Below are positions 1 through 7,864 of a stretch of DNA of 64,000 bases, piece by piece. Under the pieces are notes generated by a model. It searched no databases, had not been told where the DNA came from, and was given only the letters and a program-made list of their open reading frames with translations. The first letter of the stretch is position 1. Each line of letters starts with the position of its first letter. Source of the stretch: Arthrobacter sp. ISL-48 (GTDB taxonomy: Bacteria; Actinomycetota; Actinomycetes; Actinomycetales; Micrococcaceae); contig NZ_JAGGPL010000003.1 in the NCBI RefSeq assembly GCF_018613805.1, positions 496,001-560,000 on the forward strand, written 5' to 3'. The position numbers and the translations under genes were made by a program.

Positions 1-929
1 ACATTGCAGCCCAGACAGAGCGGATCACACTCTCCACGGCCACCACACTGATCACCACAAATGATCCGGTCAAGATCGCCGAGGACTTCGCCATGCTCCA
101 GCACCTGGCCGATGGCCGGGTGGACCTCGTCCTGGGCCGGGGAAACACAGCACCGGTGTATCCATGGTTCGGCAAGAACATCCAGGACGGCGTGGAACTG
201 GCCATTGAGAACTACAGCCTGCTGCGCCGGCTCTGGGACGAGGACACGGTCAGCTGGTCCGGCAAGTTCCGGACCCCACTCCAGAACTTCACATCCACCC
301 CCCGCCCGCTCGACGGCGTTGCGCCCTTCGTGTGGCACGGCTCCATCCGCACGCCCCAGATCGCGGAAGTCGCCGCTTACTATGGCGACGGGTTCTTCGC
401 GAACAACATCTTCTGGCCTAAAGAGCACTACCAGCAGCTGATCGGCCTCTACCGTGAGCGCTACGAGCACTACGGCCACGGCAAGGCCGACCAGGCGATC
501 GTTGGCCTCGGCGGCCAGTTCTTCATGCGGAAGAACTCCCAGGACGCGGTCAAGGAGTTCCGCCCGTACTTCGACAACGCTCCCGTCTACGGCCATGGCC
601 CGTCACTGGAGGACTTCACGTCACAGACTCCGCTCACCGTGGGCAGCCCGCAGGAAGTCATCGAGAAGACCCTGACGTTCCGCGAGTACTTCGGCGACTA
701 CCAGCGCCAACTCTTCCTGATCGACCACGCGGGGCTTCCCCTGAAAACTGTTCTCGAACAGCTTGACCTGTTCGGCGAGGAAGTCCTCCCGGTCCTCCGC
801 AAGGAGTACGCGGCCCTCAAGCCGGCCCATGTTCCTGACCCGCCCACGCATGCCAACCGCGTTGCAGGGATGGTGGGCGCACAGAGCGCCGAAACCACTC
901 CGGCCGAAACCGCAGTGTCGGGGGCGTGA
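1..929 (+). CDS. LLM-class flavin-dependent oxidoreductase (5' partial)
   Basis: The reading frame is open from base 3 and enters from outside the window, so the N-terminus is missing. The visible part has the bacterial-luciferase-like pattern: a strand reading ITLSTATTLI, then PVKIAEDFAMLQHLADGR and a glycine-rich GRGN segment typical of the F420/FMN-binding TIM barrel. These enzymes use reduced flavin or F420 for monooxygenation or dehydrogenation; the substrate cannot be read from sequence. The C-terminal 35 or so residues are Ala/Pro/Thr-rich and probably disordered. The stop codon overlaps the start of the MarR gene by one base, so the two are probably co-transcribed and the regulator may control the enzyme. 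Confidence 0.85.
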   Translation, partial: IAAQTERITLSTATTLITTNDPVKIAEDFAMLQHLADGRVDLVLGRGNTAPVYPWFGKNIQDGVELAIENYSLLRRLWDEDTVSWSGKFRTPLQNFTSTPRPLDGVAPFVWHGSIRTPQIAEVAAYYGDGFFANNIFWPKEHYQQLIGLYRERYEHYGHGKADQAIVGLGGQFFMRKNSQDAVKEFRPYFDNAPVYGHGPSLEDFTSQTPLTVGSPQEVIEKTLTFREYFGDYQRQLFLIDHAGLPLKTVLEQLDLFGEEVLPVLRKEYAALKPAHVPDPPTHANRVAGMVGAQSAETTPAETAVSGA

Positions 930-1411
930 TGAACGCCTCCGGATCCGAATCGCCCGTGCGCCTTGCGGCTGAGACGTGGGAGTCGCTGTTCAGGGCGCAG
1001 GTAGCAGTAATGAGGAAACTCCAGGCCGGACCCGCCTTTCGGAAACTGGCCCTCAACGAGTATGACGTCCTCTTCACCCTCTCCCGGTGCCCCTCGGGTT
1101 GGCTGCGGTTGAACGAACTGAACGACCAAGTCCTGCTGAGCCAGTCGAGCCTCAGCAGGCTCGTGGAGCGGCTGGAGAAGCGCGGCCTCGTCGCACGGAT
1201 GCCGGCCCCTGAGGACGGCCGCGGCGTGCTGCTGAAGCTGACGGAAGAGGGCGTGGAACTCCAGAAGGACATAGGCCGCGAGCACGTCCGGGACATCTCC
1301 GTACTCATGGGCCCCGCCCTGACTGCTGCCGAGCAGAGGGAACTTAAGCGCCTGACCGAGAAGCTCCGCAGTTCCGTGGGTGCGCGGCCGGCCAAACAGC
1401 CGGCCAGCTAG
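929..1411 (+). CDS. MarR family transcriptional regulator
   Basis: A 160-residue winged-helix protein of normal MarR length. The recognition-helix and wing region reads LSRLVERLEKRGLVAR followed by PEDGRGVLLKLTEEG (about residues 70-105), the classic MarR DNA-binding block. MarR proteins are dimeric repressors, often released by small aromatic or oxidising ligands. I chose the ATG overlapping the upstream TGA by one base; a GTG one codon earlier is possible. Translational coupling to the preceding flavin oxidoreductase suggests it regulates that gene. The ligand is unknown. Confidence 0.88.
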   Translation: MNASGSESPVRLAAETWESLFRAQVAVMRKLQAGPAFRKLALNEYDVLFTLSRCPSGWLRLNELNDQVLLSQSSLSRLVERLEKRGLVARMPAPEDGRGVLLKLTEEGVELQKDIGREHVRDISVLMGPALTAAEQRELKRLTEKLRSSVGARPAKQPAS

Positions 1412-1426
1412 GCCCGGGGCAGCCCG

Positions 1427-2233
1427 TCAGGCCAACACAACCAGCCTGGCAGGATCTTCGAGCGGCAGGTTGCCGTTCACCACAGCGGTGACGCTCATCT
1501 GGTTCAACGTCAGGCTGCCACCCACAGTGGACAGGAAGGCTGTGTCGGCAGAGTCCCGTCCCGCAGTGATCCTGAGCATCGACTCACGCGGGGCAAGCCC
1601 TGTGGGGTCGATGATGTGCCACGCTCCGTTCACGTACGCCTCAGCCACAGCATGGAAATCCATGGGGCTCAACCCCGGGGCGTATACAGCCGCAAGACGG
1701 GCCGGGATGTCCTTTGAGCGGAGCAGGGCGATGGCCAGGTGGGCGAAGTCGCGGCATACTCCACGACGGTTCAGGAGTGTCTCCACAGCCCCATCTGTCC
1801 CCCGCGACGAACCGCTGATGTACCTCAGCTCACCGTGGACCCAATTCCGCACGGCATGGAGCAGTTCCTCACCGTGCAGCCCACCGAATTCCGTGTAGGA
1901 GGTGGGCAGGAGCCGGTCCGATTCGGCGTAGCGGCTAGGCCGAACGTAGCGGATGAGCTCGTCCAGCGTTGCCTCCTCGGGGACCGCCTGCCCTGTCACG
2001 GTCGCGGAATAATCGACGGTGACCTCAGAGGGATCGGCAAACTCCATATAGTGGAGCCGGCCGCCGTGGTGGTCCGGCAGTTCTGTCAGCCGGACGGGCT
2101 CCCCGCCCACAGTGACAGACAGGGCTTCGTCGAGCGAGGTGTAGCCGGGGTTCCTGGCCACCGCTATGGCCAGGGCTGCCTTGGTCTCGGCCACTGTCCT
2201 GAAAACCAGGCGGGCAGCTACGGTGCGTTCCAT
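1427..2233 (-). CDS. transglutaminase-like cysteine protease family protein
   Basis: 268 residues. An N-terminal beta-rich region (about 1-90) is followed by a transglutaminase core with a visible triad: Cys160 in RRGVCRDFAHLA, His194 in MDFHAVAEAY and Asp209 in WHIIDPTG. The arrangement is that of the bacterial transglutaminase-like family, whose members act as peptidases or amidases; the substrate is unknown. There is no signal peptide, so it is probably cytoplasmic. A GGAGA ribosome-binding site lies just upstream of the ATG. It converges on the MarR gene with a 15-bp gap. Confidence 0.85.
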   Translation of the reverse strand: MERTVAARLVFRTVAETKAALAIAVARNPGYTSLDEALSVTVGGEPVRLTELPDHHGGRLHYMEFADPSEVTVDYSATVTGQAVPEEATLDELIRYVRPSRYAESDRLLPTSYTEFGGLHGEELLHAVRNWVHGELRYISGSSRGTDGAVETLLNRRGVCRDFAHLAIALLRSKDIPARLAAVYAPGLSPMDFHAVAEAYVNGAWHIIDPTGLAPRESMLRITAGRDSADTAFLSTVGGSLTLNQMSVTAVVNGNLPLEDPARLVVLA

Positions 2234-2256
2234 GTATCTCCGGGGGTGAGGTGGTG

Positions 2257-2275
2257 CGGAACAGCCGCTGTTCCG
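2257..2275 (-). terminator. Possible hairpin terminator after the lipoprotein gene
   Basis: A perfect 8-bp stem (CGGAACAG / CTGTTCCG) with a 3-nt loop lies 28-46 nt downstream of the reverse-strand lipoprotein stop codon. There is no U tract, so it would be a U-less actinobacterial-type terminator or a processing hairpin. It also lies just upstream of the transglutaminase start, so a role in that gene's leader is possible. Confidence 0.4.
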
Positions 2276-2302
2276 GCCCGGTATTGAGGACCGGCAGCGG
2301 GA

Positions 2303-3154
2303 CTAGTTCTTGATCTTCAGAGACATTAGCATCCGTTGGACATTAGCGAATTCAGCGCTCTCGGCCACGTACTTGGCCGCCTGGTCCAGGGTGTCATAGG
2401 CCTTGGCGGGAGCCACCTTCTCATCCGGGGCAAACGCCTTGAGCGCTCCCACGTCACCGAAGGAATAATCACCCTTTCCGTCCGGACCGCGGACAACGTT
2501 GCGCAGCTCGCACGCCTGCCCGTCTGCCCCGCCCACGATGTTGGTGATGCCGTACGAGCCGAAGTACCGGTAGCCCTGGATCACACGGAACACGACATGC
2601 GGGGCTATGGTGCCCTCCCCCGCCAGCGCGGGAACTTCCACAGGCACGCTGCTGACAACCGTGTAGGGCCGGCGTGCCGCTTCAGCACACTCGGACGCCG
2701 ACGGCGGCAGTCCTGTCCGCAGGGCCGCGACAAACGTGCCGTCCTGCTTCTTCACCTCGATCCTCAATGCCCCGGCCAGGGTCCCTTCCTCAGGGCTGAG
2801 GGATTGGGCGATCCACTCCTCCGGCAGCTCGAAGCTGACCGTCTTGCCGGGATCCGAGAAGGTCTTCCAGGCGGACGCCGTTGCTCCGGGTCCAGGGGAG
2901 GCGGGCGCCGTTGTGGGCCCACCCGTCGTTGGGCCTGCTGTTGCGGCCCCCGCCGCCGGGTCTGAGGCTGCGGAGCCCGGTGTTCCCGTTGAGCCGGCGG
3001 AACTGGCCGCCGCGGACGTGTCCGGCTGCGCCGTCCAGGAGGGCTGCGCGTTGCCCTGGTTGCTGCACCCGGCGGCGAGTCCGCCAGCGATCAGTAAAGC
3101 CGCGATTCGCAGCCCGAATAACGTGGCTTTGCCTGCCGTTGCCTTCCGTGTCAT
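2303..3154 (-). CDS. Predicted lipoprotein of unknown function
   Basis: 283 residues. The N-terminus has basic residues, a hydrophobic stretch and the lipobox LAAGC (Cys30), predicting lipidation and anchoring on the outer face of the membrane. Residues about 40-90 are a Ser/Ala/Thr/Gly/Pro-rich linker. The folded part from about residue 95 (WKTFSDPGKTVSFELPEEW) resembles surface lipoproteins with a PsbP/Mog1-like start, but I do not recognise a named family. A TATGCT hexamer ends 6 nt before the ATG, suggesting a leaderless transcript and supporting this start. It is divergent from the esterase gene. Confidence 0.75.
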   Translation of the reverse strand: MTRKATAGKATLFGLRIAALLIAGGLAAGCSNQGNAQPSWTAQPDTSAAASSAGSTGTPGSAASDPAAGAATAGPTTGGPTTAPASPGPGATASAWKTFSDPGKTVSFELPEEWIAQSLSPEEGTLAGALRIEVKKQDGTFVAALRTGLPPSASECAEAARRPYTVVSSVPVEVPALAGEGTIAPHVVFRVIQGYRYFGSYGITNIVGGADGQACELRNVVRGPDGKGDYSFGDVGALKAFAPDEKVAPAKAYDTLDQAAKYVAESAEFANVQRMLMSLKIKN

Positions 3155-3166
3155 GGAGACAGCATA
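3155..3166 (-). promoter_or_regulatory. Leaderless promoter -10 for the lipoprotein gene
   Basis: Reverse strand TATGCT (3161-3166), a 6-nt spacer, then ATG. This fits the TANNNT element 6-7 nt before a leaderless start. No good -35 is visible. Confidence 0.5.
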
Positions 3167-3240
3167 GTTGTGGAAAGTGATGCATCCGTGAAGCCAGGCC
3201 TTAGCATGGTCAAAACGGGGGCCAATGGGGGGAGCTTGTT

Positions 3241-4359
3241 ATGGGTTCGTTGGAATCGACGCAAACTGGTACTCGTGAGCAGGAATCATTGCGAACAGCC
3301 CTGGCAGGATCTTCCGGTTTAAAAGCAGGGGCTTCCCGGCTAAAGGCAGCATCGAAGGTGCGCCGGTCGGTGCGGCTTCGGAAGAGGGATCTTTTCGTCG
3401 TCCTGGTCCTGGTGGTCCTCATCGCTGTTTCGGCCACGCCCTGGCCTTCCGCGCTCGTAATTCGCAGTGTTTTCGGGCGTGGGGCCGAGTCCACTGTTGA
3501 CGAGATGACGCCGTACGTTCCGGATACTCCCTTGCGGACACGCAGCGGAGTCGTCTATAAACCCGGCGCAACTTTCGACGTTTTCACCCCGGAGAGCGCC
3601 ACGGGCCCCCTTCCCACGATCGTATGGATCCATGGCGGCGCGTGGGTCTCCGGCGCACAGAGCGACGTAGAACCTTATCTTCGGATCCTGGCGGCCCAAG
3701 GCTACACAACTATAGGCATCGGCTATCCGATCGCCCCCGAGGCGGTTTACCCGGCTGCCGTTCAGGACATCAATGAGGCGCTCGCGTACATCAAGGCGCA
3801 TGCCGGCGATCTGCAGGTGGATTCCAGCCGGATTGTGCTGGCCGGAGATTCTGCCGGCGCGCAGTTGGCCAGCCAGATGGCTACCCTGACAGTCAACCCT
3901 GAATACGCGAATCTGCTCGGGTTGGAGCCCGCACTTCAAAAGCAGGAACTTGTCGCAACGATCCTCCATTGCGGGGTCTATGATCTGCAGGCCATGGCGG
4001 ATCTGAATGGAATTGCAGCCTGGGGCTTCAAAACCGCGTTGTGGGCCTACACCGGTACCAAAGACTGGTCCGACACCTACGCCGGCAGCACCATGTCCAC
4101 AGTTGAATTCGTGACGGGTGACCTTCCTCCAACCTTCATCAGTGGGGGCAACGGCGACGGCCTCACCTGGTTGCAGTCCGTTCCGTACAGCAACAGGCTG
4201 AGGGCTGCGGGTGTCCCGGTGACGGAACTGTTTTGGGGCGCTAATCACGAACCCGCACTACCTCACGAGTATCAATTCCATCTGGACTTTGCAGAGGCCC
4301 GTGAGGCGCGGGACAAGACCTTCGACTTCCTGTCCGAGCACACGGCAAATCCACGCTGA
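3241..4359 (+). CDS. Membrane-anchored alpha/beta hydrolase (esterase)
   Basis: 372 residues. A basic stretch followed by one hydrophobic helix (about residues 50-66) predicts an N-terminal anchor with the enzyme outside. The catalytic domain has the oxyanion motif HGGAW (131-135), nucleophile elbow GDSAG (Ser204), a likely Asp306 in GNGDG and His336 in GANHEPAL. This is the HSL/BD-FAE-like carboxylesterase pattern; the natural ester is unknown. The start is supported by a strong GGGGGGAG site 7 nt upstream. It shares a short intergenic region with the divergent lipoprotein gene. Confidence 0.82.
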   Translation: MGSLESTQTGTREQESLRTALAGSSGLKAGASRLKAASKVRRSVRLRKRDLFVVLVLVVLIAVSATPWPSALVIRSVFGRGAESTVDEMTPYVPDTPLRTRSGVVYKPGATFDVFTPESATGPLPTIVWIHGGAWVSGAQSDVEPYLRILAAQGYTTIGIGYPIAPEAVYPAAVQDINEALAYIKAHAGDLQVDSSRIVLAGDSAGAQLASQMATLTVNPEYANLLGLEPALQKQELVATILHCGVYDLQAMADLNGIAAWGFKTALWAYTGTKDWSDTYAGSTMSTVEFVTGDLPPTFISGGNGDGLTWLQSVPYSNRLRAAGVPVTELFWGANHEPALPHEYQFHLDFAEAREARDKTFDFLSEHTANPR

Positions 4360-4500
4360 CCGATCCAGGAGCCTATGAGCGGGTCTGGCGAGCATTAGTC
4401 GACTGGACATGGGTGGCGCCGGTTGCGATCCGTTCTACCCACAGGGGGCCGCCACTCCCGGTGTGTCGGCCTCCTGACCGGGAGCGGGCGCGGAGGGGAC

Positions 4501-4506
4501 TAGGCT
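4501..4506 (+). promoter_or_regulatory. Leaderless promoter -10 for the DUF1684 gene
   Basis: TAGGCT with 7 nt to the ATG at 4514. No Shine-Dalgarno sequence fits between them, so the transcript probably begins at the start codon. Confidence 0.5.
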
Positions 4507-4513
4507 TGGGGAT

Positions 4514-5176
4514 ATGGCGGATGAGCAGTACGGCGCGGCCGAAGACAGCCTGGCGGACATCTCCGCCATCGACATTGCCGACTGGCGGCTACGGACCTTT
4601 GCCATGTACGACACCGTCCGCAGGATTGCCGTGGAAAGTCCATCAGAGGCACACACATATTGGCGGCAGGAACGCGACCGCATGTTCGCAACCCACGCGG
4701 CGTCCGCGCTGACGCAACAGGATAAAGCCCGCTTTTCCGGGCTGAAGACTGCAGACTACGATCCTATCTACCGCTTCCACGTGCCGCTGACGAAGGAAGG
4801 GGCAGGCCGCGAGCTGAATGTGGAAACAGCCACCGACGGCGTGGTGCGGTTTGTCCGGCTAGGCACCTTCGACCTTCCTGAGATGGGCCAGCTGGCCGTT
4901 TGGAAGCTGCACGGCTACGGCGGCGGGATCTTTGTTCCCTTCCGGGATGCCACTGCGGGCCAGCCCGGCGGCAGTTACGGCGCAGGCCGGTACCTGCTGG
5001 ACACCATCAAGGGCGCCTTCCACGGCGTCCATGGCTCCGGTCCGAGCGCGGAATTTGTCTTGGATTTCAACTTTGCGTACAACCCATCCTGCGCCTACAA
5101 CGAGGCTTGGACCTGCCCGCTCGCTGGACCGTCCAACCGCCTTGCCGTCGACATTCGGGCGGGCGAACTGTACTGA
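4514..5176 (+). CDS. DUF1684 domain-containing protein
   Basis: 220 residues. The family hallmarks are visible: WRQERDRMFATH with FSGLKTADYDP in the N-terminal third, YRFHVPL, and the C-terminal block GGSYGAGRYLLDT ... LDFNFAYNPSCAYNEAW ... CPLAGPSNRL. DUF1684 proteins are conserved and probably cytoplasmic, with no established activity that I can name. There is no signal peptide or membrane segment. The ATG is set by the TAGGCT element 7 nt upstream. It appears monocistronic, with the GtrA gene 107 bp downstream. Confidence 0.85.
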   Translation: MADEQYGAAEDSLADISAIDIADWRLRTFAMYDTVRRIAVESPSEAHTYWRQERDRMFATHAASALTQQDKARFSGLKTADYDPIYRFHVPLTKEGAGRELNVETATDGVVRFVRLGTFDLPEMGQLAVWKLHGYGGGIFVPFRDATAGQPGGSYGAGRYLLDTIKGAFHGVHGSGPSAEFVLDFNFAYNPSCAYNEAWTCPLAGPSNRLAVDIRAGELY

Positions 5177-5283
5177 ATATCACCCCGCTCCAGAGATTTC
5201 ACCAGCGGGTTCGGGACAGTCTGGAAGATAGTGAAGCTGCGCCGGCGAGGGGTTTCACAGCCTAATGTGTCAGGCTTGACCCC

Positions 5284-5790
5284 ATGGAATCCCCTGCTGC
5301 GCCCGCCCACCAGCTGACCCAGCAGCCCCGGCTCGGTGAAGCACCGCGCCGGGCACCGGCGACCAGGCATTACCGTGGAATGCTCCGGTTTCCGGTAATC
5401 CGCCAACTCATCCGCTTTACGGGCGTGGGCATCGTCTGCACGGCCACATCCCTGGCGCTATACGCGGTGCTGCGTCCCTGGCTGGGGCCGCAGCTGGCAA
5501 ATGCGGCCGCCCTTATCGTCACGTCCTTGATGAACACCGCACTGAACCGCAGACTGACGTTCAAAATCACCGAGCAGCGCAGGATGGCCCGCGACCATGT
5601 GAACGGCCTGTTCGTGATCGCGGTGGCCCTGGTCCTCACTGGCGGCAGCCTGGGAGTCCTGCATTGGCTGAATCCTGACGCCACGGTGGCCGATGAACTC
5701 TGGACCACCACGTTGTCAGGCTTCGTGGCAACCGCCGTCCGCTTCACCATGCTGCGGCACTGGATCTTCCGCCGCGCCCGCCACCGGTAG
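5284..5790 (+). CDS. GtrA family membrane protein
   Basis: 168 residues with four predicted membrane helices. The family opening IRQLIRFTGVGIVCTATSLALY comes at about residue 37, then helices around residues 70-85, 105-125 and 140-157. GtrA-like proteins are proposed to move or flip polyprenyl-linked sugars in cell-envelope glycosylation. The first 30 residues are Pro/Ala/Gln-rich and cytoplasmic. A CAGGCT hexamer lies 7 nt before the ATG, possibly a leaderless promoter; an internal ATG nearer the first helix is an alternative. No glycosyltransferase gene is adjacent, so the substrate is open. Confidence 0.82.
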   Translation: MESPAAPAHQLTQQPRLGEAPRRAPATRHYRGMLRFPVIRQLIRFTGVGIVCTATSLALYAVLRPWLGPQLANAAALIVTSLMNTALNRRLTFKITEQRRMARDHVNGLFVIAVALVLTGGSLGVLHWLNPDATVADELWTTTLSGFVATAVRFTMLRHWIFRRARHR

Positions 5791-5802
5791 GACCCCTGCG
5801 GG

Positions 5803-6960
5803 TCAGCCGCGGCCCAATGTCCGGACGCTGGCAACGGCAGTTTGGATCGCCTGCGCGGCCGCCTCCAGCTCTGCGCCACTGACGGTGGAGTCGAAACTGA
5901 AGCGCACGGCCGTCTGGGCCACGTCCGCCTCGATGCCCAATGCGGTCAGGACAGGAGAGGGCGCATCGGAACCTGCGGCACATGCCGAACCGCTCGAGCA
6001 CACCACGCCCTGCCGTTCCAGTTCCAGGAGCACCGATTCCCCGCTGGTGCCGGGGAAGCAGAATGACGCCACGGACGGCAGCCGTTCGGTGGGGTGCCCG
6101 GTAAGCACAGCCCCGGGAACGGTGCTCAGCACCGCTCCGATGAAGCTGTCCCGAAGGGCAGCGACGCGTTCCGCGGCCGGCGTCTGCTGGGCCTGTGCCA
6201 GTGTCAGGGCGTTGGCCAGGCCCACGGCGCCTGCCACGTTTTCCGTCCCGGAGCGGCGCCCCCGTTCCTGGCCACCGCCGTGCACAAGCGGCTCGATCCG
6301 CGTCCGGCCGCGGACATAGAGCACACCGCAGCCCTTGGGTGCCCCGAGCTTGTGGCCTGAAATGCTCAGCGCATCCACCCCCAGCGTCGTGACATCCAGG
6401 GGCAGCCAGCCGGCAGCCTGCACGGCGTCGGTATGGAAAGGGATGCCCCGCGAACGCGCCAGCGCCGCGAGCCGGGCGATCGGCTGCACAGTGCCTACCT
6501 CGTTGTTGGCGTACATCACGCTGACCAGCGCAGTCTCTGGCTGGAGCACGGCAGCGAGGGCCTCCGGCGTCACCCGTCCGGTCCCGTCCACTGGAACCAC
6601 GTCCACCGCAAAACCGTGGAACCGCTCCAGATACCGGGCCGATTCCTCAACGGCGGGATGTTCGACGGCGCTGATCACCACCCTGTTCAGCATCGGCTCA
6701 GTGGCCTGCCGCGCCAGCGCAATGCCCTTCACGGCCAGGTTGTCCGCCTCCGTGCCGCCCGAGGTAAACGTCACTTCGCCGGATCTGCAGCCCAGCACGC
6801 CGGCAACAACTGCCCGCGCCCTTGCGAGCGCATTCGCGGCGGCTTCGCCCAATGAATGATGGCTGGACGGGTTGCCGAACTCGCCAGTCAGGTAGGGCCA
6901 CATGGCGTCCAGCACTTCGCGCCGGACGGGCGTAGTGGCCGCGGCGTCAAGGAAGATCAT
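5803..6960 (-). CDS. nifS: Cysteine desulfurase (NifS/IscS-like) of the NAD operon
   Basis: 385 residues from the ATG giving MIFLDAAATTPVR. PLP lysine is Lys204 in SISGHKLG and the persulfide cysteine is Cys327 in CSSGSACAAG; GGTEADNLA is also present. The enzyme removes sulfur from L-cysteine as a protein persulfide. It is the last gene of the nrtR-nadABC operon, 7 bp after nadC. In Bacillus, a nifS gene beside the nad genes is needed for NadA activity, so I infer it supplies sulfur for the [4Fe-4S] cluster of NadA here. An upstream in-frame extension exists but would overlap nadC and lacks family similarity. Confidence 0.92.
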   Translation of the reverse strand: MIFLDAAATTPVRREVLDAMWPYLTGEFGNPSSHHSLGEAAANALARARAVVAGVLGCRSGEVTFTSGGTEADNLAVKGIALARQATEPMLNRVVISAVEHPAVEESARYLERFHGFAVDVVPVDGTGRVTPEALAAVLQPETALVSVMYANNEVGTVQPIARLAALARSRGIPFHTDAVQAAGWLPLDVTTLGVDALSISGHKLGAPKGCGVLYVRGRTRIEPLVHGGGQERGRRSGTENVAGAVGLANALTLAQAQQTPAAERVAALRDSFIGAVLSTVPGAVLTGHPTERLPSVASFCFPGTSGESVLLELERQGVVCSSGSACAAGSDAPSPVLTALGIEADVAQTAVRFSFDSTVSGAELEAAAQAIQTAVASVRTLGRG

Positions 6961-6967
6961 GGCGTCC

Positions 6968-7864
6968 TCAATCCACGGCCAGCTCGACATCGAGGCCCAG
7001 GTCCAGAGCGGCCACGCTGTGCGTGAGCCCGCCGACGGAGATCACGTCCACGCCCGTGGCGGCGATCCCCGCCACCGTCTGCAGGTTCACGTTGCCGCTG
7101 GCCTCCACGCGGGCGCGGCCGCCAACCTGGGCAACGCCGGCTTTCAGCTCATCCACCGTGAAGTTGTCCAGCATGATGGTGTCCACGCCGGCGGCCAGTA
7201 CCGGTTCAATCTGCTCCATGCTGTCCACCTCCACTTCGAAGTGCGTGGTGTGGCCGAGTTGCGCTTTCGCCGCGGCCAGGAGTTCCGTGAGCCTGGCGGG
7301 GTCCCCTCCTGTCATGACGGCAAGGTGGTTGTCCTTGGCCAGCACGGCGTCGGACAGGCTGTACCGATGGTTGGCGCCGCCGCCGCAACGGACTGCGAAC
7401 CGTTCCAGCACACGCAGCCCGGGAGTTGTCTTGCGGGTGTCCGTGATCCGGGCGGAGGTGCCTTCTGCCAGCTTCACGAATTCCGCGGTTTTGGTGGCGA
7501 TGGCGGACATCCGCTGCACCAGGTTGAGGGCGACGCGTTCGGCCAGCAGCACCGAGCGGGCCCTGCCGCTGACCCGCGCAAGGCTGGTACCGGCGTCGAA
7601 CGCTTCACCGTCCGTGAGCAGCAGCTCCACTTCCGTGTCCGGATCGATCAGCAGCATGGCGTCGCGGAACACGGTCGCGCCGCTGAAGACGCCGGGCACT
7701 CGGGCGTTCAGCACGGCCGTGGCCTGCGCCTCGGCCGGAATCAGCAGCTGTGAGGTGATGTCGCCGGCTGGCGCGTCCTCGGCGAAGGCCCGTTCCAGGA
7801 TTTCCCGCACGGGGGCCGACGGAAGGGACAGCCCAATCCTGGAGGCTTTAGAGGCTTTAGTCAT
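6968..7864 (-). CDS. nadC: Nicotinate-nucleotide pyrophosphorylase (carboxylating)
   Basis: 298 residues. It converts quinolinate and PRPP to nicotinate mononucleotide, CO2 and pyrophosphate, the third step of de novo NAD synthesis. Family signatures seen are EDAPAGDITSQLL near the N-terminus, RKTTPGLRVLERFAVRCGGG in the middle, EVEVDSMEQ and IMLDNF, and ASGNVNLQTVAGIAATGVDVISVGGLTHS near the end (PRPP/phosphate-binding barrel). The ATG lies 8 bases inside the end of nadB, so translation is coupled. A longer frame upstream is only overlap with nadB. Confidence 0.95.
   Translation of the reverse strand: MTKASKASRIGLSLPSAPVREILERAFAEDAPAGDITSQLLIPAEAQATAVLNARVPGVFSGATVFRDAMLLIDPDTEVELLLTDGEAFDAGTSLARVSGRARSVLLAERVALNLVQRMSAIATKTAEFVKLAEGTSARITDTRKTTPGLRVLERFAVRCGGGANHRYSLSDAVLAKDNHLAVMTGGDPARLTELLAAAKAQLGHTTHFEVEVDSMEQIEPVLAAGVDTIMLDNFTVDELKAGVAQVGGRARVEASGNVNLQTVAGIAATGVDVISVGGLTHSVAALDLGLDVELAVD

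Noticed and set aside
5791..5804. Hairpin GACCC-CTGC-GGGTC between gtrA and nifS as a terminator
   Set aside because: The stem is only 5 bp, with no T run on either strand, in a 12-bp convergent gap.
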